Positions 16,296 to 21,399 of a DNA stretch of 21,399 nt are shown here, piece by piece. Source of the DNA: Phycisphaerae bacterium. GTDB taxonomy: Bacteria; Planctomycetota; Phycisphaerae; UBA1845; UTPLA1. How positions within the stretch are numbered: the first letter of the stretch is position 1; every line of letters begins with the position of its first letter. Under the pieces are notes generated by a model. It saw nothing but the letters and a program-made list of their open reading frames with translations, ran no database searches and was not told the origin of the DNA. Position numbers and translations under genes: made by a program. The stretch covers positions 1 through 21,399 of the forward strand of contig JAJDEC010000128.1 of the NCBI GenBank assembly GCA_029259995.1, written 5' to 3'.

Positions 16296-19130
16296 ATGAA
16301 CGATTGCCCTCCCCTGGAGCAGCTGGAGCGGCTCTTCGCGGGCGCGCTCTCGCCGGCCGAAGAGTCGCGGCTGTGGCGTCATGTCGACGAATGCGCCGCC
16401 TGCGCGGAGAAGGAACCCGTAAGCGATGATCGCTACGTCAAGCTCGTCGCACATCTGAAGGCGCTGGACATTTCCGGCGTCGAATTCGATCAAGTCGAGG
16501 AGCACGATCTGGACGCCGGCGCCGTTCGACGGACGCGCACGCAAACAGATGAGTCTTCCGTCACGGATCAAATCGCGGGATACGAGATCATTTCCGAGAT
16601 TCATCGCGGCGGCCAGGGCGCCATCTTCGAGGCCATTCAACAATCGACAAATCGCCACGTCGCCGTCAAGTTACTGCTTGCCGGCCGGTTCGCATCGCCC
16701 GAGGCGGAACGACGATTCGAGCGCGAGATCGAGATCGTCGCGGGATTAAAGCATCCGGGCATCGTCGCCGTCTATGATTCCGGCCGCACGCGCGACGGCC
16801 GCCAATACTGCATCATGGATCTGATCGACGGCCAGCCGCTTGATGTGTGGATTGCCGAGAATCGGCCCGAACCGCGGAACGCGCTCGAACTGTTCGCTCA
16901 AATCTGCGAAGCCGTGCATTACGCACATCAACGCGGCGTTATCCATCGAGATCTCAAGCCGTCGAATGTCGTCGTGGAAGCGGACGGCGCTCCCAAGGTG
17001 CTCGACTTCGGTCTGGCCCGCCCCGCGGGATCGACGGAATTACTCGTTTCGATGACGGGGCAGATTCTGGGCACGCTTCCCTACATGTCCCCCGAACAAA
17101 CGCGCGGCAGTCCCGAAGACATTGATATTCGAACGGATGTCTATTCCCTCGGGATCATCCTGTACGAATTGCTGACTGGGGCGTATCCGTATCCCGTGGA
17201 CGGCAATCTCCCTGATGTACTGAGGCATATCAAGGAAACGACGCCGCAACGACCAAGCCGCGCCTGGACGGCGGAAAGCGGCATTTTCACATCGACTGGG
17301 GCGGCGCGCTCCAGCCGGCGCACTGCGTGCCCTGTTGACGACGATCTGGAGACAATCGTTCTGAAAGCACTGTCAAAGGAGAAGGATCGTCGATACCAAA
17401 CAGCTCTCGATCTCGCTCGCGATGTGCGGCACTACCTGGAAAATGAACCCATCGAGGCCCGCCGCGACAGCACGTTATATGTCCTTCGAAAGACGATCCA
17501 TCGGCATCGCGGTGCCGCCGTGATTGCCGTCGCATTCGTTCTCTTGCTTGTCAGCTGGGGCACGGCCATCACCGTCGGGTACGGCAAGGAGCGAGAACTC
17601 AATCGGGAACTTCACGACGAAGCAAAGCGGACCGCCGTGCAGCGCGATCGCGCGATCGATGCCGAGTCCCGTGCCAATCGACGATTCGACCAGATCCGAG
17701 AGATGGCCGAGTCATTCCTATTCGAGTTTCAGGATGAAATTCACGATCTGCCCGGCTCGACGCCGGCCCGGGAGTTCGTCGTCTCTCGCGCACTGATGTA
17801 TCTGGGAAAACTCGCAGACGAATCCAATGACGATCCGACACTGCTCCGTGATCTGGCGATGGGATATCTCAAAGTCGGCGATGTGCAGGGCGGGCACGGC
17901 CATGCCAATCTCGGAGATACACAGGGCGCCATCCTGAGCTTCCAGAAAGCGCGGCAACTAGCGGAAACGTGGCGAAAACGGGCACCCGACGACCCGAGCG
18001 CGATTCGCGCCGCCTACGAAGCGACAATCCGACTCGGCGACATGCATTTCATCCAAGCCAGTCACGACGACGCGCTGAAAGAATACGAAGCGGCGGCCGA
18101 TGTCTTCAAACAGCTCGATGACAAGTCGACCGCCGACGCCGCGTTTCAGCGTGATCTGCGAAAGATCCTTACCAAGATCGGTGACGTGCATGCCTCGAAA
18201 TGGCGTTTCGATCAGGCCGATGCACTCTATGCCCAGTCGAAGGCCATCGGCGAGCGCCTCATCGCGCAATCGCCCGACAATCTCTATGATCGGCGCGATC
18301 TGGCGGTTGTGCTCCTGAAACAGGCGCGAGCCGCCATCAACACGGATCAGCCGCCGACGGATTGGGCCCCGAAAGTCGATCGATCCATCCAGCTCCTGCA
18401 AGTTGCAGTGAAGGCGGAACCGGACAACGCGACGTTTCTGCGCGATCTCGCCATCGCGTCCGACTTCAAGGCGGAATCGCGGCTCATGTCCGAGGATCTC
18501 GAAGGGGCGCTCACACAATATCGAGAAACCCAATCGATCGCCGGGAGGCTTCTCAACATCGATCCCAGGAACGCACTCGCCAGGCACGATTTGATGGTGA
18601 GCCGGAACAACGTCGCCCGCGCATTGTCCGGACTCGGTCGATACGACGAGGCGTTGACGGAATTTCGAGCAGGATTGGCGATGGCCGAAGCAATCAGCGC
18701 AGCCGATCCGACTAACACGGAACTCCGACGAGAAGTCGGTCGCAGCCATCAACATATTTCAAGTACGCTTTATGAAATGAACGACATCAAACCTGCGATC
18801 CGATCGGCCGGCGCCGCTTTGGAGGCATTCGAATTCGTCGCCTCTCACGAGTCTGACAATTTCGGCGTGCAGCGCGACATCGCAATGATGCTCGGTTTGC
18901 GCGGCGATCTGTTCCTAAATACGGCGGATGATGAATCCAAACCCGTTTCGCAGCGTACGGAAGCATATGAGAACGCCGCCGCGGATTTCCTACGGTTCAA
19001 GAATATCCTCTTGTCCCTGAATGAAAAAAACTCACTTGCCGAGCACGAACTTCCGGTTCTTGACCAACTTCAATCGGAAGTCGATCGATGCAGAAAGGCC
19101 GGCGCCACACTCTCTGCGGAGAATCGCTGA
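16296..19130 (+). CDS. Transmembrane Ser/Thr protein kinase with N-terminal anti-sigma-like zinc motif and C-terminal TPR region
   Basis: The 944-residue protein starts at ATG 16296. Residues 1-40 carry C4...H29-x3-C33-x2-C36, the pattern of the zinc-binding anti-sigma (ZAS) domain. A Hanks-type kinase domain follows (~95-390): glycine loop HRGGQGAIFEA, Lys125 in VAVKLL, catalytic HRDLKPSN (~217-224), DFG (~236), and the activation-segment end GTLPYMSPEQ. All key residues are present, so it should be active. A single membrane segment lies at ~406-428 (AAVIAVAFVLLLVSWG). The C-terminal ~500 residues are helical TPR-like repeats (e.g. GRYDEALTEFRAGLAMAEAI). With the membrane orientation expected for such kinases, the kinase and zinc motif face the cytoplasm and the TPR part faces outside. 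Partner of the sigma factor just upstream. Confidence 0.93.
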   Translation: MNDCPPLEQLERLFAGALSPAEESRLWRHVDECAACAEKEPVSDDRYVKLVAHLKALDISGVEFDQVEEHDLDAGAVRRTRTQTDESSVTDQIAGYEIISEIHRGGQGAIFEAIQQSTNRHVAVKLLLAGRFASPEAERRFEREIEIVAGLKHPGIVAVYDSGRTRDGRQYCIMDLIDGQPLDVWIAENRPEPRNALELFAQICEAVHYAHQRGVIHRDLKPSNVVVEADGAPKVLDFGLARPAGSTELLVSMTGQILGTLPYMSPEQTRGSPEDIDIRTDVYSLGIILYELLTGAYPYPVDGNLPDVLRHIKETTPQRPSRAWTAESGIFTSTGAARSSRRTACPVDDDLETIVLKALSKEKDRRYQTALDLARDVRHYLENEPIEARRDSTLYVLRKTIHRHRGAAVIAVAFVLLLVSWGTAITVGYGKERELNRELHDEAKRTAVQRDRAIDAESRANRRFDQIREMAESFLFEFQDEIHDLPGSTPAREFVVSRALMYLGKLADESNDDPTLLRDLAMGYLKVGDVQGGHGHANLGDTQGAILSFQKARQLAETWRKRAPDDPSAIRAAYEATIRLGDMHFIQASHDDALKEYEAAADVFKQLDDKSTADAAFQRDLRKILTKIGDVHASKWRFDQADALYAQSKAIGERLIAQSPDNLYDRRDLAVVLLKQARAAINTDQPPTDWAPKVDRSIQLLQVAVKAEPDNATFLRDLAIASDFKAESRLMSEDLEGALTQYRETQSIAGRLLNIDPRNALARHDLMVSRNNVARALSGLGRYDEALTEFRAGLAMAEAISAADPTNTELRREVGRSHQHISSTLYEMNDIKPAIRSAGAALEAFEFVASHESDNFGVQRDIAMMLGLRGDLFLNTADDESKPVSQRTEAYENAAADFLRFKNILLSLNEKNSLAEHELPVLDQLQSEVDRCRKAGATLSAENR

Positions 19131-19147
19131 CGCTTCTGCCGGGCAAA

Positions 19148-19849
19148 CTAACTCGCCTCACCCAAAAGCGCTATCGTCAACAGCAAAGGCCAGCCGCGAT
19201 ATTTCTCGGCGCGCGGCGATCTGGCAATCAGTGCATCATCCACGAAATGCTCCGACATGTTTCTGATTCGAAGCCCGACGGCGAGCGATGCATTGACGTA
19301 ATCCGAAACCTGGTTTCGCTCGCTCGCCAGCAACACTTTCTCGCCCGTGGCCTCGTCCGTAAACCTCGCCTGTACACCCGTCAGCATCATCGCCGGATGC
19401 ATGACACTCACAAGGATTTCGCCGTCTGGTCGACACACGCGCCGCATTTCAGACAACACATGAACGACATCGCGAATGTGATCGAAGACGAGGCAGCAGA
19501 TGACGCGATCGAAAGACGCGTCCTCGAACGGCAATCGCTTGTGCAGATCGCCACTCACAAACTCGATGCGTCCCCCCGACTTTGCCTGAGCCCTCGCCAG
19601 CATGCCCTCTGAGAAATCCATGGCAGTGACATCAGCGCCCGCATTTGCAAGTGGAATCGAATGCCGCCCGGTTCCGCATCCGAGATCGAGAATTCGCAAT
19701 CCTGCGACGTCGCCCAAAAGGCCTTGTACGACGGGCTCCTCCAGTTTCACGAGCGGATTGTCATCCGCATCATAAATCGCCGCCCACGTGTCGTAGCCTT
19801 CCCGCGTCGACACATGGCGGGATGCTGATTTCTGATTCGATCCACTCAT
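19148..19849 (-). CDS. Class I SAM-dependent methyltransferase
   Basis: The 233-residue protein has the Rossmann-type methyltransferase fold: motif I LRILDLGCGTGRHS (SAM-binding), the acidic end of strand 2 in VTAMDFSEGML, and RLPFEDASFDRVICCLVFDHI as motifs II-III, all typical of the Methyltransf_11 group. The N-terminal YDTWAAIYDADDNP is common in small-molecule methyltransferases. The substrate is unknown. ATG 19849 is preceded by AGAGAGG, located at the stop of the upstream FG-GAP gene 14 bases away, so translation may be coupled. Its 3' end converges on the kinase gene with 17 bases between the stops. Confidence 0.9.
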   Translation of the reverse strand: MSGSNQKSASRHVSTREGYDTWAAIYDADDNPLVKLEEPVVQGLLGDVAGLRILDLGCGTGRHSIPLANAGADVTAMDFSEGMLARAQAKSGGRIEFVSGDLHKRLPFEDASFDRVICCLVFDHIRDVVHVLSEMRRVCRPDGEILVSVMHPAMMLTGVQARFTDEATGEKVLLASERNQVSDYVNASLAVGLRIRNMSEHFVDDALIARSPRAEKYRGWPLLLTIALLGEAS

Positions 19850-19863
19850 GCCAAATGGCCTCT

Positions 19864-21399
19864 CTATTCGTTGATAATCAGCACCTGATCGACACTCGGG
19901 GCGTCGATCGTCGTCGTCTTTCCGGAAGGCCAGCGAACTTCGACACTTTCGATCGACGCCGTCTGACCCAGGCCGATGTGTGCCTCCGGATGAACACCAA
20001 GAAACGCGCTGTTCGTCGTGAGCACTTCGCGAACCCGCACGTGCTCCGAATACCTCAGCGTTACGCGAGCGCCGATCCCGAATCGATTGCTCTCCGTTCC
20101 GACAAGCCGAATCGTCAACCAGTGACTGTTCGTTGCGACGGGATTCAACAGGATTCGCAGTCGCGGATCCGGCCCGCTGAAGACGGCGCCGTTCGCGATC
20201 ACGATATCCTGAAAACCGTCCCCGTTCAGATCCGCCGCAGCGACGGCGCGCCCCGCCTCCTGTTGACCGAATGCAAGTCGCCGGCCGGCAGGAATATTGA
20301 ACAGACCGCGTTCGGCCGTTTGTTCACCAAACGATCCGTCTCCCTGATTCCTCAGGTATCGCCCCATGCCGTGCGAATTGAGATACAACGTCGGTGTCAG
20401 AATCGACATCAGATCGCCGGCCCAATAGAGATCCAGCAGACCGCGATTGTCGGCGTCGAACCATGTCGTTCCGAATCCGAACTCAAATCGCTCCAGATTC
20501 TCTCCCGACTTCATGTTCCAAGGCGGTAGAACCGGCGACGATTCCACGATCGTCTCGCTCGTGACATCAGATAATGTTCCATTGTCGTTTCGCAGGAGCT
20601 TGTGAAAGTAGGCGCCGTTCTCCGCGTTGTGCGCGTTTCCCACGGTATTGGGGAGGAAGGACGACGGAAAATCGCTGCCGACATTGGTCACGAAGTAGTC
20701 GATGTCGCCGTCAACATCGAAATCTCCGCCGCTGATGCCCATCCAGCCGCCATGCTTGTTGAGCACATCCGCCTGCCTCGCCGAAAATCGCATGTCGCCG
20801 TCGTTGTGGAAATAGTCGATCCCGCCGGGAATATCATGACAGTCGAAAAGATCGAGCCGGCCATCGCCGTCGACATCGCTGAAATACAGCGCGAGCGTTC
20901 CGGGGACGAACATCTCGTCGCTTGTGTCCGGCGACCAGCCGTGTTGCGCTGTGCCCTCGATGCCCGCCTCTATCACGCGTTCGAACTGCGGTACGCCGTC
21001 ATCACGCACGCCGCGGCATCGCCAGAGCTCATTGGGTTGAGATTCGTAGATCGGAACGAGCAGGGAGCCGGCCGCTTCGAAATCATAGCGACCGACGACG
21101 AAGTCCAGATGACCGTCACTGTCCAGATCACCGACACCGAATGACATCGCAGGACTCTGCGTGTCAAAGCCCGTTTCGGCCGCATCGAGCCGTCTGAAAG
21201 TCACGACGCCGTCGGCATTCGGCCCTTGATTCAGCAACAGAAGCGATCCGACGCCTGCGTCGGTCGGCACATCGATTCGCTGGCGGCCAATGAGCAGATC
21301 CAGCCAGCCGTCAGTGTTGAAGTCTCCGACGCCCGCCGCGGCGCAGTGATCGTCAACCAGCAGCACGCCGGCGCGATCGCCGACAACGACGAAACGCGC
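19864..21399 (-). CDS. FG-GAP repeat / ASPIC-UnbV (CRTAC1-type) exported protein, N-terminus beyond window
   Basis: The frame is open to the right edge, giving 511 residues without the start; an in-frame GTG at 21366 is internal because coding sequence continues upstream of it (ARFVVVGDRAG). Many FG-GAP/VCBS-type units are visible, each with a calcium-binding-like DxDxDG core: DFNTDGWLDLL, DLDSDGHLDFVVG, DVDGDGRLDLFD, DFDVDGDIDYFV and DLNGDGFQDIVIAN. They predict a beta-propeller. The last ~90 residues form an ASPIC/UnbV domain (WLTIRLVGTESNRFGIGARVTL, VEVRWPSGKTTTID). Such proteins are exported and abundant in Planctomycetes; their roles are mostly unknown, with adhesion or surface binding suggested. 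Upstream partner of the methyltransferase gene. Confidence 0.9.
   Translation of the reverse strand, partial: ARFVVVGDRAGVLLVDDHCAAAGVGDFNTDGWLDLLIGRQRIDVPTDAGVGSLLLLNQGPNADGVVTFRRLDAAETGFDTQSPAMSFGVGDLDSDGHLDFVVGRYDFEAAGSLLVPIYESQPNELWRCRGVRDDGVPQFERVIEAGIEGTAQHGWSPDTSDEMFVPGTLALYFSDVDGDGRLDLFDCHDIPGGIDYFHNDGDMRFSARQADVLNKHGGWMGISGGDFDVDGDIDYFVTNVGSDFPSSFLPNTVGNAHNAENGAYFHKLLRNDNGTLSDVTSETIVESSPVLPPWNMKSGENLERFEFGFGTTWFDADNRGLLDLYWAGDLMSILTPTLYLNSHGMGRYLRNQGDGSFGEQTAERGLFNIPAGRRLAFGQQEAGRAVAAADLNGDGFQDIVIANGAVFSGPDPRLRILLNPVATNSHWLTIRLVGTESNRFGIGARVTLRYSEHVRVREVLTTNSAFLGVHPEAHIGLGQTASIESVEVRWPSGKTTTIDAPSVDQVLIINE

Noticed and set aside
19645..20529. 294-codon plus-strand frame across the methyltransferase/FG-GAP junction
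   Set aside because: It runs opposite two well-supported minus-strand genes and its product lacks any family feature.

Overview
The window looks like chromosomal DNA of a planctomycete, most likely of the Phycisphaerae type. Three things point there: a moderately GC-rich sequence, a sigma factor gene paired with a large Ser/Thr kinase carrying TPR repeats, and several secreted or lipoprotein families seen mostly in Planctomycetes (a CRTAC1-type FG-GAP protein, an RDD protein with an extracytoplasmic N-terminus, a zinc-ribbon membrane protein). This is inference from protein character; no rRNA or tRNA is present to confirm it. I saw no CRISPR array, insertion sequence, phage gene or tRNA.

Layout. 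Bases 1-787 (minus) hold the 5' part of an exported protein that may be the N-terminal region of a secretin-like protein. Bases 1103-2754 (minus) hold a lipoprotein-like gene of unknown function overlapping by 4 nt a membrane-anchored rhodanese. Bases 2790-9285 (plus) form the information-processing core: dnaG primase with a promoter and two tandem leader hairpins, rpoD (principal sigma factor) with its own terminator, then a long leader and rpsA (ribosomal protein S1) with its own terminator. Bases 9461-12872 (plus) are a tight three-gene unit with 4-nt overlaps: a cytoplasmic protein with an acidic tail, a LolA-like lipoprotein and an RDD membrane protein. Bases 13047-14236 hold a zinc-ribbon membrane protein with two secretin-N-like modules, converging on a small hypothetical gene. 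A secreted SGNH/GDSL-like hydrolase follows (14564-15358).

Bases 15359-19130 are the most system-like part. An intergenic region rich in palindromes leads to an extended -10 promoter, an ECF-type sigma factor, and, 4 nt further on, a 944-residue protein. That protein joins an N-terminal zinc-binding anti-sigma-like motif, a Ser/Thr kinase domain, one membrane segment and a long TPR region. The likely logic is that the kinase protein senses something through its TPR half and controls its partner sigma factor by binding, phosphorylation or both. Planctomycete sigma/kinase pairs are a known class; the specific domain order and the leader hairpin that may mask the sigma gene's ribosome binding site deserve attention.

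The right end (minus) carries a large exported FG-GAP/ASPIC-UnbV (CRTAC1-type) protein, cut by the window edge, followed after 14 nt by a class I SAM-dependent methyltransferase gene that converges on the kinase gene.
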